Counted from the first letter of the stretch, positions 43,461 through 52,878 are shown. The stretch is DNA of 64,000 nt from Gemmatimonadota bacterium (GCA_029262115.1 JAJCZZ010000084.1:1-64000); one strand, 5' to 3'. Notes: generated by a model not told the origin, from the letters alone. Numbers and translations are program-made.

Positions 43461-43761
43461 TTCCCTCCTGTGGTCCCTTGATTCGTTTTCGGGCCGTTCC
43501 GTCGGCTCCGCCAGCACTTCCATACCACCACACTACCCTACGCGCCGTTGATTGGACGGGTTTCGGGACCGATGGGTTGCCATTCGGCCATTCCCGTGGC
43601 GCAAGCAGCCGCTTCGGCACGCGAGTGGCATGGCACTCCCTCACGCCGCGCGGACCTCGCTCCACGACCGACGCCATCCTACCCGACCGACGCTGACGTG
43701 CCGCCGGCGCCTGAGCGATTTCCTCGCTCGGGAACGTCTGCTTCCCATTCGGGAGGGTGTC
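43461..43761. other. About 300 bases without a recognisable gene
   Basis: Between divergent genes. Short frames are present but lack homology and ribosome sites. It holds the ribosome site of the leftward gene (43464-43468) and, near 43751-43757, that of the rightward gene. Confidence 0.5.
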
Positions 43762-44091
43762 ATGTTCATCCAAGGCCGTTCGCTCCTCCACAAGGGTCGG
43801 CACGTCGTGTCGACCGTTACCTGCTTGCTCGCGCTGGCATGGAGTCCGGTTCCCGGCCTCGCCGGGGTCGAGTGCCTCGCATTCGACAGTTGGGACTTTC
43901 CGCGGAACTGCACGTTCACGGAAATGCTCGGGCAGTGCCTCTGGGAGGCGACCCAATCGCGTAACGGGTGCATCGACCACGCCGACGGGTTGATCGCGAG
44001 AGGGCGGTGCCACTTCGCGTTCGGCATCGACTTCACCGCCTGCATCGTCGGATCCCCGCTCAACATCTGGATCGGGACCCTGAAGAAGTGA
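43762..44091 (+). CDS. Small secreted cysteine-rich protein
   Basis: A 109-residue protein with a clear signal peptide (RHVVSTVTCLLALAWSPVPG, cleaved near LAG-VEC) and a mature domain of about 73 residues with six cysteines (VEC, RNC, GQC, NGC, GRC, TAC), probably three disulfides. A GGGAGGG ribosome site precedes the ATG. No homologue is recognised. It is followed by a hairpin, then by a propeller lipoprotein and an ABC transporter on the same strand. Confidence 0.7.
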   Translation: MFIQGRSLLHKGRHVVSTVTCLLALAWSPVPGLAGVECLAFDSWDFPRNCTFTEMLGQCLWEATQSRNGCIDHADGLIARGRCHFAFGIDFTACIVGSPLNIWIGTLKK

Positions 44092-44098
44092 CGGGCCA

Positions 44099-44125
44099 GC
44101 CCGGGGGGCGCCCAGCTCCCCGGGC
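44099..44125 (+). terminator. Hairpin after the Cys-rich protein gene
   Basis: Perfect 8-base arms GCCCGGGG and CCCCGGGC lie just after the stop. No T tract follows, so it may be a weak terminator or an mRNA-stabilising hairpin that sets this gene apart from the next. Confidence 0.4.
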
Positions 44126-44204
44126 ATCCGACCCTCGGACAAGGTCCACGCTATCCGTCCCATCCAGACATTCCACCGCGGCCCACAGCGCAGAGATTCC
44201 CACC

Positions 44205-45305
44205 ATGGACCTCAACATCCTACGCGCCGGCATGATCACTGCCGCCATGCTCTCGATAGGGTGCGGCGCCGACTCGGCAGTCGACGGTGAGGGACGTTCG
44301 TTCGGTCCTGCACTCGTCGGCCCGGCACTGGATACGACCGCACTCGAGTGGACTACGCTCCCGGAGGTCGCTTCCGTATCGGACGCGCGAAGAACGTCGA
44401 GCGGGTGGTTCCTGGTCGACGTTCGGGTGGGGGAGGCCTACCACCTGTCCGACCACGCGACGTCGGTTCGCCCTGTCGCGCACCAGGGCGACGGGCCGGG
44501 CGAATTACGAATGCCCGAGTTCGCGGCTGTGGTCAGCGACACCGTCTGGATCCTCCCGCCCGCGCCAGTGCGTGCCGACGGATTCGGACCTGACGGGCGC
44601 TTCCTGCGGCAGCTCGCGCTCGGCGCGCCACCGTGCGCTCCAGCGCTCCTGCACGCGGTCGCGCCCGACCCACCCCGCGTCGCGATGGCCGTGCAATGCG
44701 TCACGCCCGACGGCACCAAGCGCTTTCTCGGCTGGGCGTCCTTGAGCGACGGAGTGACCGAGTGGGCTCCGTGGGGCGGGCCGGGCCCCCGACCCTCCCA
44801 ACTCGTGGGCGTCGTGGACATGGACCGTATGGGGTTGGCGTGGGGGGACGGGCGCCTGACCTCCACGCTATCGAGCGCCCACTGCGTCGGTCGGTCCGAC
44901 CCGCGACCGCTGGACGAGGCATGGACCGCTTTGGGCGGGGTGTACTCTCCGGCTCTCGGCCCCTGCCTGGACGAGACCGACCGACCACCCCTGGCCCCCG
45001 CCGTCATCACGTCCCTGCGTCGCGATCTCACGCCCATGGCCAAGCGCATCGGGCTCCGCTTCGAAGCTCCCACCCATGACGGCTATCTCGATCGGCTCTT
45101 CGTGACCGACCAGGGGTTGGTGGTATCGCGGCCGGACGGATCCGTGCTCGTGATCGAATCCCTGGATTGGTCCGACCGCGCGTGGCGGCTGCGCCTCCCC
45201 GAGGGAGTGACGCCGTTCCTTGCTGGTGGAGACGTTCTTCTCGTTCGGCAGGCGCTGGAGGGGACCACGGTCGCCCGTCTGACCCTGCAGAGCGTACTCC
45301 CGTGA
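44205..45305 (+). CDS. 6-bladed beta-propeller lipoprotein
   Basis: This 366-residue lipoprotein (signal MITAAMLSIGCGAD) is of the propeller type, with the family pattern AHQGDGPGELRMPEFAAVVS and repeated strands (VWILPPAPVRADGFGPDGRF). It is coupled to the following ABC ATPase gene by a GTGA overlap, which suggests a functional link: perhaps an external sensor or substrate-binding part of the transporter. Confidence 0.75.
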   Translation: MDLNILRAGMITAAMLSIGCGADSAVDGEGRSFGPALVGPALDTTALEWTTLPEVASVSDARRTSSGWFLVDVRVGEAYHLSDHATSVRPVAHQGDGPGELRMPEFAAVVSDTVWILPPAPVRADGFGPDGRFLRQLALGAPPCAPALLHAVAPDPPRVAMAVQCVTPDGTKRFLGWASLSDGVTEWAPWGGPGPRPSQLVGVVDMDRMGLAWGDGRLTSTLSSAHCVGRSDPRPLDEAWTALGGVYSPALGPCLDETDRPPLAPAVITSLRRDLTPMAKRIGLRFEAPTHDGYLDRLFVTDQGLVVSRPDGSVLVIESLDWSDRAWRLRLPEGVTPFLAGGDVLLVRQALEGTTVARLTLQSVLP

Positions 45306-46033
45306 CCGGCCCGGCCGTGACGGTTCGGGACGTCACGGCCGGGTACGGCCTCCTTACCAGGCGCGACGTCCTGACCGGCGTCAGCCTCGACCTTCCGGCC
45401 GGCGCGGCGACGGGGCTCATGGGTCGAAACGGGGCGGGAAAGACCACGCTCATCCGTCTGCTGCTCGGCGTCGGAGACCCCCGGAAGGGGCGAGTGGAGA
45501 TCGGCGACCTCGATCCGGCAGCGTACCGGGAGCGATTCGGTATCGGCTACCTACCCGAACGTACCGTCCTTCCGGGCGGGTGGATCCTCGACGACTTCCT
45601 ACGTTACGCTCGCTACCGATCGCGGGCATCCGACAGCGCCCGGGTCGCGGCCGATCAGGCACGGATCGTTTCGACCCTCGAGCTCGACTCCCGGCGAGGT
45701 GAACCGCTGTCGACTCTCTCCAAGGGGACGGCGCGGCGTGCGGCGCTCGCGTGGGCGCTCACCGGCGCCCCGTCCCTGGTCATCCTCGACGAGCCTGCGA
45801 GCGGCCTCGATCCGGCCTCTCGTATGGGACTCCGCAGGGTGATCGTGGACTGCGTGGCACGTGGCGCCACCGTCCTGATCTCGTCGCACGAGGTGGACGA
45901 AATGGTCCGCACGTGCAGCCATGTTCGAATCGTGCGTAACGGCGACGTGTCTCAGGCGTTTACGGGAGATCGCCTGCGCACCGATCTCCTCGAAAGCGCC
46001 CTGGCCGATATGGCCGTGCCCCCGCCCCCGTGA
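45302..46033 (+). CDS. ABC transporter ATP-binding protein
   Basis: This 243-residue ATPase has Walker A MGRNGAGKTTLIRLLLG, a signature-like LSKGTARRAALAWALTG (a variant of LSGGQ), Walker B LVILDEPASGLDP and the H-loop ISSHEVDEM. The GTG start overlaps the lipoprotein stop. It is most similar in pattern to the ATPases of two-gene CcmA/NatA-type exporters. The next gene is the permease. Confidence 0.92.
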   Translation: MTGPAVTVRDVTAGYGLLTRRDVLTGVSLDLPAGAATGLMGRNGAGKTTLIRLLLGVGDPRKGRVEIGDLDPAAYRERFGIGYLPERTVLPGGWILDDFLRYARYRSRASDSARVAADQARIVSTLELDSRRGEPLSTLSKGTARRAALAWALTGAPSLVILDEPASGLDPASRMGLRRVIVDCVARGATVLISSHEVDEMVRTCSHVRIVRNGDVSQAFTGDRLRTDLLESALADMAVPPPP

Positions 46034-46043
46034 GTGTCTCGAC

Positions 46044-46778
46044 ATGAGCGTGCCCCGCTTGGCGGTCCCCGCCCCCGTCCTGCCCACGGCGGCCCTGATG
46101 CGGAGGCGGCTGTGGTGGACCGTCGCCGCCGCCGCGGCCACGATCGCGGTCGCATGGGATCGGACCGACGGTCCGGAGGTCGCGGTCCCCTACCTCCTCC
46201 TCGTGGGTGGAGCCGTCACGATGCTGATGACCACCGGAGTGGTGGCCGGCGAGCAGAGGAGTGGTGTCGCCGATCTGTGGCTGCAAAAGGGCCGGTCTCC
46301 GTGGCGACTGGCGCTCGGTGGACTGGGCCACGCGCTCGTGGCTTCCCTCATGGTTTACCTCGTGCTCGCGGCACTGTACGTGGTCATCGACCGCAGATCG
46401 AGCGCGAGCGACGCCGCGAGTGCTCTCGTGGCTGGGATCCCTGGCATCGCCGTGATGGCATGCGTCGTGTTCGCCTTCTCCTGCTGGAGGGTGCGCCTCG
46501 ACATTATCCCGGCCATCGTCATGATCTTCTTTATCGGTCTGGCGGGCCACGACGCGGAGCAGAACCCCGGATCGGCCCCGCGCTGGGGTTGGCTGCTTCG
46601 GATCGTGCGGTTCCCACTGGCGGAGCTACAGGACCTCAGTGAGTGGGGAGGTGGCGGGGCCCTCCCGCCGATCGACTCGTGGGCTCGAATCGTCACCTAC
46701 GGGGGTGCCTGGCTCGCCCTCGGGCTGATCGGAGTGATCGTCCTGCCTCCGGCGCTGGGTCGGGACACAACGGAGTGA
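46044..46778 (+). CDS. ABC transporter permease (CcmB/ABC-2-like)
   Basis: This 244-residue membrane protein with about six helices (VAVPYLLLVGGAVTMLMTTG, ALVASLMVYLVLAALYVVID, GIPGIAVMACVVFAFSCW, IIPAIVMIFFIGLAG) is the partner of the preceding ATPase. The start is 10 bases after the ATPase stop. The next gene (minus strand) ends one base away. The cargo is unknown. Confidence 0.8.
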   Translation: MSVPRLAVPAPVLPTAALMRRRLWWTVAAAAATIAVAWDRTDGPEVAVPYLLLVGGAVTMLMTTGVVAGEQRSGVADLWLQKGRSPWRLALGGLGHALVASLMVYLVLAALYVVIDRRSSASDAASALVAGIPGIAVMACVVFAFSCWRVRLDIIPAIVMIFFIGLAGHDAEQNPGSAPRWGWLLRIVRFPLAELQDLSEWGGGGALPPIDSWARIVTYGGAWLALGLIGVIVLPPALGRDTTE

Positions 46779-46779
46779 C

Positions 46780-47574
46780 TCAGGCCGCCTTGTTCCCGGC
46801 TCCCGCCACGGCATCCTCCAACCCCTCGGCCGATACGGGCGCCCCACCCCCCAGGATCAGCGCGGCTTCGAGCGCGTGCGCCAGTTCGCGGACGTTGCCC
46901 GGCCAGTGGTACTCGGAAATGAACCGACGGGCGTCGCCGGCCAGGCTCACTTCGCCCAGACCGTGTCGCAGCGAGAGCGTGCGCATCAATCGGATGGCCA
47001 GATGGAGAGCATCGTCGGGCCGCTCCCGCAGAGGTGGGATGTGGTAGTGGAGCACCGCCACCCGGTGGAAAAGATCCCGGCGGAACTCGCCGTTTTCGAT
47101 CGCGCTCGCCAGATCGCATCCGGTGCCCGAGACGAGGCGGATGTCGATGGAGCGGACATCGTTGCCACCGACCCGGCGAACCTTGGCATCCTCGAGCGCG
47201 GTGAGCACCTTCCCCTGCTGCGTTCTCGGCATCTCACCCAGCTCGTCGAGAAACAGCGTGCCCCCGGCCGCCGCCTCCATGAGGCCAACCCGGCTCCGGT
47301 CAGCACCGGTGAACGCGCCCTTCTCGTGACCGAACAGCTCGCTCTCGAAGAGCGATTCCGGGATTCCGGCACAGTTGACAAGGACGAACGGGGAGTCGGC
47401 CCTCGGGCTCAGGCGGTGGATGACGCGGGCCACCATCGACTTGCCGGTGCCGGTCTCGCCCGTGATGAGGACCGGAACCGAGACGCCTCCGGCCTGGGCA
47501 ACAAAGCGCCGCAGAGCGGACATCGCGGGGCTGGGGCCTTCGATCGCGCGCAGGGCGTCGGAGTGGGAGTCCAT
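46780..47574 (-). CDS. Sigma54-interacting AAA+ activator without DNA-binding domain
   Basis: This 264-residue protein is essentially the central AAA+ domain of a bacterial enhancer-binding protein: Walker A ITGETGTGKSMVARVIH, the sigma54-contacting loop GHEKGAFTGADRSRVGLMEA, Walker B GGTLFLDELGEMPR, arginine fingers FRRDLFHRVAVL and ISEYHWPGNVRELAHALEAA. It lacks both an N-terminal sensor and a C-terminal Fis-type helix-turn-helix (ends VAGAGNKAA). A few bEBPs activate sigma54 from solution without DNA binding. The promoter it serves is not visible here. Confidence 0.88.
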   Translation of the reverse strand: MDSHSDALRAIEGPSPAMSALRRFVAQAGGVSVPVLITGETGTGKSMVARVIHRLSPRADSPFVLVNCAGIPESLFESELFGHEKGAFTGADRSRVGLMEAAAGGTLFLDELGEMPRTQQGKVLTALEDAKVRRVGGNDVRSIDIRLVSGTGCDLASAIENGEFRRDLFHRVAVLHYHIPPLRERPDDALHLAIRLMRTLSLRHGLGEVSLAGDARRFISEYHWPGNVRELAHALEAALILGGGAPVSAEGLEDAVAGAGNKAA

Positions 47575-47725
47575 GCCGCAAACGTGGCGCCATCCGGCGG
47601 GCGGGCGCATGGTGAGGCGGGACGGTGCGTCCCGCGTCCGATCGCCGTGGACCCGCAAGATATCCGCGGCTCAACCGAGCCGGATCGGCACAGGAGCAGT
47701 GGCGGACTACCCGACCCGCGATCGC

Positions 47726-50134
47726 CTAGAAACGGAACCTGTAGCTGAGCTTGACGAACAGTCCGTCCGCGGTCGGACGGATATCCCGGAAATCGAACGC
47801 GCCGGTGTCGTCCATCTCCCGGCTGTACCCCAGGTAGACCACGGTGCCCGGAGACGGTTCGTAGGTGATCAGACCTTCGACGTAGAAGTCGTTCGCCGTC
47901 GAGCCGCTGACCGCAGAGCAGATCTCGTCGCTGCACGACAGAATCGGGAGCCCCGTTTCGGGGTCGAGAAGACCGGCGCGGTCCTGCGCCGAATATTCGA
48001 AGATGCCGCGGATGAAGAAGGCTCTGGAGAACTGATACTGCGCGCGGATCCGTGGAATCGTCGCAGTGGAGTACTCACCGCCACTCGCTCGGGTGATCGT
48101 GTTGTGGCGGATCCCGACCTCCGCTTGGAGGGCGCGGGTGGGGTAGAGGTTCAGCGAACCGTCGAGGTTCAGCGAACTGGCCGGCTCGACCGCAACTCCG
48201 CGGCCCCGGTCGAAGATCGGAGTGTCGCTCCACGTGACACGGACGTTGCCCCTGACCCGCTGCCAGTTGTTGAACCACATCGAGAGGTTGGTCGAGGCCA
48301 GGCCGCTGAACAGATCCTGGTCGGGAACGAACGGCTGAATGCCGCCCGGTCCGTCCACCGCGAGCCCCTCGTAGGCCTCGGGGGCATAGGAGAACATTCC
48401 ACGGGAGTGATTTCCGAACAACGAAATGTTGTTGCGCAGTGAGAAGCGCCACCCGAGTTGCAGCCGACCTTCCTCGATGCCCTCGCCGTCCCAGAAGCCA
48501 TCGTGATCCCAGAAGCCTCGCGCCTCGAGGGACGGGGAGATCTGCTCCAGGAACGCACCCGGCGTCCCGAACCAATTGAAGGACATCCGGGAATTCAACT
48601 GGGTGTCGCCGACACGACTGAAGAAGCCGCTCCCCGCGTCGAATTCGTCGTTCGAGTCCTCGAACTCGGCATTGAAGGAGAAGGCACGGCCGGCCCTTTC
48701 CACACGACTGTAGAGGAAGCGACCGCTCTCGAGCGACCCGAACGTCGGAGCGTCCGTGAAGCTGCCCGCACCCATCATCGTGATCGTATACCGGCGGGCG
48801 AGGACCACCCGTGCGTCGGTACCGAGGACGCGGTTGAAGTCGTTCGAACCGACCGTCCGGTCTGTGTAGACCGCACCGATGTTCCCGGAGCGCCCCACGT
48901 CCTTCTTGATCCTGAACAGGTTGACGTACGTGTCGGCGGCCCCGGCGTCGAACGATTGATCCACGGCACCGATGTAGCCGACGTTCAGGCTCCCGACCTT
49001 CCCCGTGAGCTTCGCTCCCCCGATCGGGTTGGCGATGCTGCGCGTGTAGACGAGCTGGCGCGGCATCCCGAAGACCTCCGTACCCTCCAGAAAGAACGGT
49101 CGCTTCTCGGGGAAGAAGAGGGCGAACCGCTCGTTCACCGAGATCTGTCCCGCGTCGGCCTCGACCTGGCTGAAGTCCGGGTTGTAGGTGGCGTCCAGAG
49201 TCAGGTTCGACGTAACCCCGTACGTAAAGTTCAGGCCGAAGTCCGCGTCGGGATCCGAATGCACGAAGTCGTCGGTGTCGTCGACCGAACCGAACCGGTT
49301 CCCGGTCAACACCGGGTTGATCTCCATGAACATGCCCGGGTCCAGCTCACGCAGGCCGGTGAGTCTGCCGGACTGGGTCAACCGATTGGGGATGTTCTCG
49401 GTCAGGGGCGCCCAGGCGCTCTCATATCCGTTCCTCTGCACCCGACGCGTGACCTGGATCCCCCAGTCCTGAACGGGTACCTCTGGAAACCGTAGGCTCT
49501 TGAACGGGACCTTCACCTCCACGAGGTATCCCCACTCCGAGATCTTGGCGTCGGAGGACCAGAGGAAGTCCGGATTGTCGTCCACGGGCGGACCGAAGCC
49601 CCCCCGGCGCCCGGTGCTTCCCCCCTCGTTCCAGATACCGTCGTGCTGAACACCGAGCGGGTTTACGCTGAACACATACGCGCGCCGCTGATCGTCGAAG
49701 GTGTCCAGAACGATCCGCACGTAGTCGTCGGAGCGCGTGAACGAGTCACGCTCACCGAGCGTCGCTCGGATCCCCGACTGGTCACTGTCGAACGCCTTCA
49801 CCGCGAAGTAGATGGCCGACCGGTCCATCAGGACCCTGACCTCCGTCGGCTGATCCGCCGCAACGCCCTCCACCGGCTCAAACTGCGTAAACGAAGTGAG
49901 AACGGCGGCGGTCGCCCAGGCATCCTCGTCGGCCAGCCCGTCGATACGGATGCCCGCGTCCTCCAGGACCGGCACCGGCACGTTCACGTTTCCGTCCGCC
50001 CCGCTGTACTCTTCGGAGGTAGTGGGCGCCGCTCGGGCGCCGCCGTCCGCCTCCTGAGCGGCGGCAACCTGTTGTGACCCAACGCCGCTCAGTACCAGAG
50101 CGGCAAGGGTTATCGGCAGAATTTTCATGGACAT
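47726..50134 (-). CDS. DUF5916 outer-membrane protein with CBM9-like N-domain
   Basis: This 802-residue exported protein (signal ILPITLAALVLSGVG, cleaved after VAAAQ) starts with a carbohydrate-binding family 9-like domain (residues about 55-200, with DGLADEDAWATAAVLTSFTQ and RAYVFSVNPLGVQHDGIWNE). The DUF5916 region (residues about 220-800) is a predicted outer-membrane beta-barrel ending in an aromatic (YRFRF). The role is unknown and is often suspected to be envelope glycan binding or transport. Confidence 0.88.
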   Translation of the reverse strand: MSMKILPITLAALVLSGVGSQQVAAAQEADGGARAAPTTSEEYSGADGNVNVPVPVLEDAGIRIDGLADEDAWATAAVLTSFTQFEPVEGVAADQPTEVRVLMDRSAIYFAVKAFDSDQSGIRATLGERDSFTRSDDYVRIVLDTFDDQRRAYVFSVNPLGVQHDGIWNEGGSTGRRGGFGPPVDDNPDFLWSSDAKISEWGYLVEVKVPFKSLRFPEVPVQDWGIQVTRRVQRNGYESAWAPLTENIPNRLTQSGRLTGLRELDPGMFMEINPVLTGNRFGSVDDTDDFVHSDPDADFGLNFTYGVTSNLTLDATYNPDFSQVEADAGQISVNERFALFFPEKRPFFLEGTEVFGMPRQLVYTRSIANPIGGAKLTGKVGSLNVGYIGAVDQSFDAGAADTYVNLFRIKKDVGRSGNIGAVYTDRTVGSNDFNRVLGTDARVVLARRYTITMMGAGSFTDAPTFGSLESGRFLYSRVERAGRAFSFNAEFEDSNDEFDAGSGFFSRVGDTQLNSRMSFNWFGTPGAFLEQISPSLEARGFWDHDGFWDGEGIEEGRLQLGWRFSLRNNISLFGNHSRGMFSYAPEAYEGLAVDGPGGIQPFVPDQDLFSGLASTNLSMWFNNWQRVRGNVRVTWSDTPIFDRGRGVAVEPASSLNLDGSLNLYPTRALQAEVGIRHNTITRASGGEYSTATIPRIRAQYQFSRAFFIRGIFEYSAQDRAGLLDPETGLPILSCSDEICSAVSGSTANDFYVEGLITYEPSPGTVVYLGYSREMDDTGAFDFRDIRPTADGLFVKLSYRFRF

Positions 50135-50269
50135 CGCAATCTATGACTCGGTGGCGGGCCGGTCGGCCTTACCTGATTGCAGACTGAGCAGGGGTGCAGC
50201 CATACAAGATACAACCGGATCGAGTGTACTACAGACACATTCACGCAGGGGCCCGTTGAGTTCCCTGGC

Positions 50270-50479
50270 ATGAGCAAGCCGTTCTCGCACGAGAGCGCGA
50301 AGATCATCGAGCGCGCCTTCCGTGCCAATCACGACCTCACTTGTCCCGAGTGCGAAGTCGCGCTGGACCGACGGGCAATTCCGCCTCGCAAGGACGTTTC
50401 GTACGTGCGCGACCGACTCTGGCTGGTGTGTCCAGCATGCTCGTCGACTGTGGTCCTGGACCGCAGGGACGGCCGTTGA
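50270..50479 (+). CDS. Small zinc-ribbon protein
   Basis: A 69-residue protein with two CPxC pairs (LTCPECEVAL and LVCPACSSTV), a zinc ribbon. The start at 50270 is MSKPFSHESAK. An earlier in-frame ATG exists, but the sequence between is not protein-like. The stop overlaps the next start by TTGA, so it is coupled to NudC. It may be an adaptor or a nucleic-acid-binding factor. Confidence 0.72.
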   Translation: MSKPFSHESAKIIERAFRANHDLTCPECEVALDRRAIPPRKDVSYVRDRLWLVCPACSSTVVLDRRDGR

Positions 50480-51300
50480 GCGAAGCACCGGGGTCCACGA
50501 ATTCCACGCTCCACCTCGTCTTCGCGGGCACGCGTCTCGTGCTGTCGAGATCGACCGACGGCGAGGATGGGTTGGGACGACTGACCCCGGCCGACCTGCT
50601 CGACCTCGGAGTGAACGACGGCGAGCGGATCGTCCCGGTCGATCTCACTCCGCCCGACGGGTTGGACGTGCGCATCCACGACCTGCCCGCCGACTTCGAA
50701 CCGGCCCCGGGCTACGAGGTGGTGGGACTACGAGAGGTCGGACGCCGCTGGCCCGAGGAGCTGTTTCGTCTATCCGGGACGGCGCTGCAGAAGCTCGAGT
50801 GGATCCGCACCCACCGATTCTGCGCGAGGTGCGGGCACCCGACTGCGCGCCGCCTGGACCATCAGGCCATGGCCTGCACGGACTGCGGGCAACTCCACTT
50901 CCCACGTGTGGCACCGGCCGTGATCGTACTCGTGCAGCGCGAAACGGAGATGCTGTTGGGTCGGTCGCCACGTTTCGCGGAGGGCGTGTATTCGACGCTG
51001 GCGGGCTTCGTCGAGCCGGGTGAATCACTGGAGGAGACGGTCCACCGGGAGATCCGGGAGGAGGTCGGTGTGGAGGTCGCGAACCTCCGGTACTTCGGCA
51101 GCCAGCCCTGGCCGTTCCCTCACTCCCTCATGGTTGGGTTCGTCGCCGATTGGGCTTCGGGGGACATCGTGGTGGACGGCGAAGAGATCGAGGACGCCCG
51201 CTGGTTCAGCCCCAATCGCCTGCCACCCCGACTCCCCTACGGCCTGTCGATCGCGCGGAAGCTGGTGGACGACTTTCTCCAACGGGTGGGCGGCGCGTAG
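50476..51300 (+). CDS. nudC: NAD-capped RNA/NADH pyrophosphatase NudC
   Basis: This 274-residue NudC-type Nudix hydrolase has a central zinc ribbon (FCARCGHPTARRLDHQAMAC then TDCGQLHFPRVAPAV), the Nudix box GFVEPGESLEETVHREIREE with VGVEV following, and the NADH pyrophosphatase signature SQPWPFP (GSQPWPFPHSLMVGF). It removes NMN from NAD-capped RNA or hydrolyses NADH. A TTG start overlaps the zinc-ribbon stop. Confidence 0.93.
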   Translation: MSEAPGSTNSTLHLVFAGTRLVLSRSTDGEDGLGRLTPADLLDLGVNDGERIVPVDLTPPDGLDVRIHDLPADFEPAPGYEVVGLREVGRRWPEELFRLSGTALQKLEWIRTHRFCARCGHPTARRLDHQAMACTDCGQLHFPRVAPAVIVLVQRETEMLLGRSPRFAEGVYSTLAGFVEPGESLEETVHREIREEVGVEVANLRYFGSQPWPFPHSLMVGFVADWASGDIVVDGEEIEDARWFSPNRLPPRLPYGLSIARKLVDDFLQRVGGA

Positions 51301-51309
51301 CTTCTGCCC

Positions 51310-52254
51310 ATGGCTCAGATTTCATCCCGATTCCGACGCGCGTCGGCGGCCGCGCTGTGCACCGCGCCGCTCCTCCTCATCGCACCTACCCTCGAGGCCC
51401 AGGAGTCGCGAGGCCCGAGGGTTCTCCGGCTGCCCGCGTCGACCCGGGCCATGGCTCTGGGCGATGCCTATATGATGAACGCCGGCCACGCGGACGCGGT
51501 GTTCTATCACCCCGCCCTGGTTCAGGGCGCGTCCGGCTTCGGACTGGACGTCCAGACCTGGTCGGGGGCGTCCAGCTCGTCGGCGGCGTCCGCCGCGGTG
51601 GCGTGGCTCGGCGGTTCGGTCGCGATCGGTTTGCAGACCCTCCACTTCGACGGGCCCCCGGGGGATCTGGGTGCCTATCCGGTCGGACAGGACCTCCTCT
51701 TCGACCGGGGCGCGACTCCCGTGTCGGAACGGGTGGCGTCGCTGGCCTACGCCCGGGAGATTTTCGGCGTGCGGGCCGGCCTGACGGCGAAGCTGCTCGA
51801 TGAGCGCTTCGATACGTCCAACGAGACCACGGGCGCGCTCGACGTGGGTCTGGCCAAGGGGCTCGGTCCAGTCACCGTGGGGCTGTCGGCCCGCAACCTC
51901 GGCCGGCACATGGACGTGGGCCGTGAAGACGTCTCCCTTCCGACGGCCTTCACCTTGGGGGTCGGCTCGTACGGGCGTCCCCTCGGTCCCCTGGACGTCG
52001 GTTTCACCGGCGCCCTGACCTACGAGTCGGACGAGTTGATTCCGGCTGGCGGTATCGAATTCGGATACTGGCCCGTACCCGGGCGGACCTTCGTGGGCCG
52101 CATCGGCGCCCGCCGCGTCGTCGAAGGCGATGGAAACCCACTCAGCGTCGGCGCCGCCTTCTGGGGCGACGACATCGTGCTGGAATGGGCCTACCGGCCG
52201 TTCGGCGGCACGGTCGACGACGGAACGCACCGATTCGGGGTGCGCTGGCGGTAG
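51310..52254 (+). CDS. PorV/PorQ-like outer-membrane protein
   Basis: This 314-residue exported protein (signal to LEAQES) has the PorV-like pattern RVLRLPASTRAMALGDAYMM, AVFYHPALVQGASGFGLDVQ and beta-hairpins of an outer-membrane barrel (GVGSYGRPLGPLDVGFTGAL) that end in an Arg-rich strand. In Bacteroidetes PorV binds type IX secretion cargo. Whether that applies here is unknown. It starts nine bases after NudC. Confidence 0.78.
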   Translation: MAQISSRFRRASAAALCTAPLLLIAPTLEAQESRGPRVLRLPASTRAMALGDAYMMNAGHADAVFYHPALVQGASGFGLDVQTWSGASSSSAASAAVAWLGGSVAIGLQTLHFDGPPGDLGAYPVGQDLLFDRGATPVSERVASLAYAREIFGVRAGLTAKLLDERFDTSNETTGALDVGLAKGLGPVTVGLSARNLGRHMDVGREDVSLPTAFTLGVGSYGRPLGPLDVGFTGALTYESDELIPAGGIEFGYWPVPGRTFVGRIGARRVVEGDGNPLSVGAAFWGDDIVLEWAYRPFGGTVDDGTHRFGVRWR

Positions 52255-52461
52255 GGGAAGGGTTGCGAGCGGCTGGAAGGCACTCCGCTGAGAACCTGAT
52301 AACGATTCACATCGTGGGTGATTGTTACCCACAACGTGCGTAGTTGTCGTGATCGAGCGTGGACGTCTGTAATCGCGAGTTATCGTTATGTGAAATTGAG
52401 CCTCAGGCTCGGGGTTCGACCGTGACGGGATGCTCCCGGGACTAAGTTTGTCGAACCGGAG

Positions 52462-52789
52462 CTAGCGGGCTGCGGCTTGCGGACCTCGGGACATGGCCTT
52501 GGCCAGGTCCTCCCGAGCGGCTCCAAGCTTCAACAACGATCGAACTAACAGGTCGATGGACACGGTTGGATCGGCGGCCTCCATCTTGGCCACACGGGAC
52601 TGACTGGACCCTACGATCCGGGCGACCTGTGTCTGATTGAGGTGCCGCTGGAGCCGTCGCGAGCGAAGATCCTGAGCGAGCGCGAGCTTGAACTCGATGA
52701 ACTCAGCCTCGGCGTCGGTTAGCTCGAGGAAGTCTTTAGCGTCGCCCCTATTTCGCGGCCGCGAGCTTTTTCCTGGTTTTGGTGTCCAT
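52462..52789 (-). pseudogene. XRE-family (HigA-like) antitoxin, frameshifted
   Basis: Minus-strand reading from the ATG at 52789 gives MDTKTRKKLAAAK and a stop at about 52750. The next frame continues DFLELTDAEAEFIEFKLALA, RRLQRHLNQTQVARIVGSSQ, SRVAKMEAADPTVSIDLLVR and SLLKLGAAREDLAKAM to the stop at 52462. This is a helix-turn-helix antitoxin of the XRE/HigA type, with the DNA-binding helix intact but cut off from its start by a frameshift. The toxin end lies just upstream, so an operon once stood here. Confidence 0.8.
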
Positions 52790-52799
52790 CGTCCTCTCC

Positions 52800-52878
52800 T
52801 TAGCTGGTGCGGGCGCGTCGATAGGCCCGGAGTCGATCCTTACAGACGTCGATCACATTCTTCGGTGTTGCCCGAGTC
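52800..52878 (-). pseudogene. HigB/RelE-type toxin, C-terminal fragment
   Basis: Minus-strand codons KKKTRATPKNVIDVCKDRLR then AYRRARTS to the stop at 52800 match the C-terminus of phage-derived Gp49-like/HigB toxins (…KTPKxxID…). A stop lies three codons upstream in frame, so only about 25 codons survive. It precedes the XRE antitoxin with the toxin-first order of HigBA operons. Confidence 0.6.
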
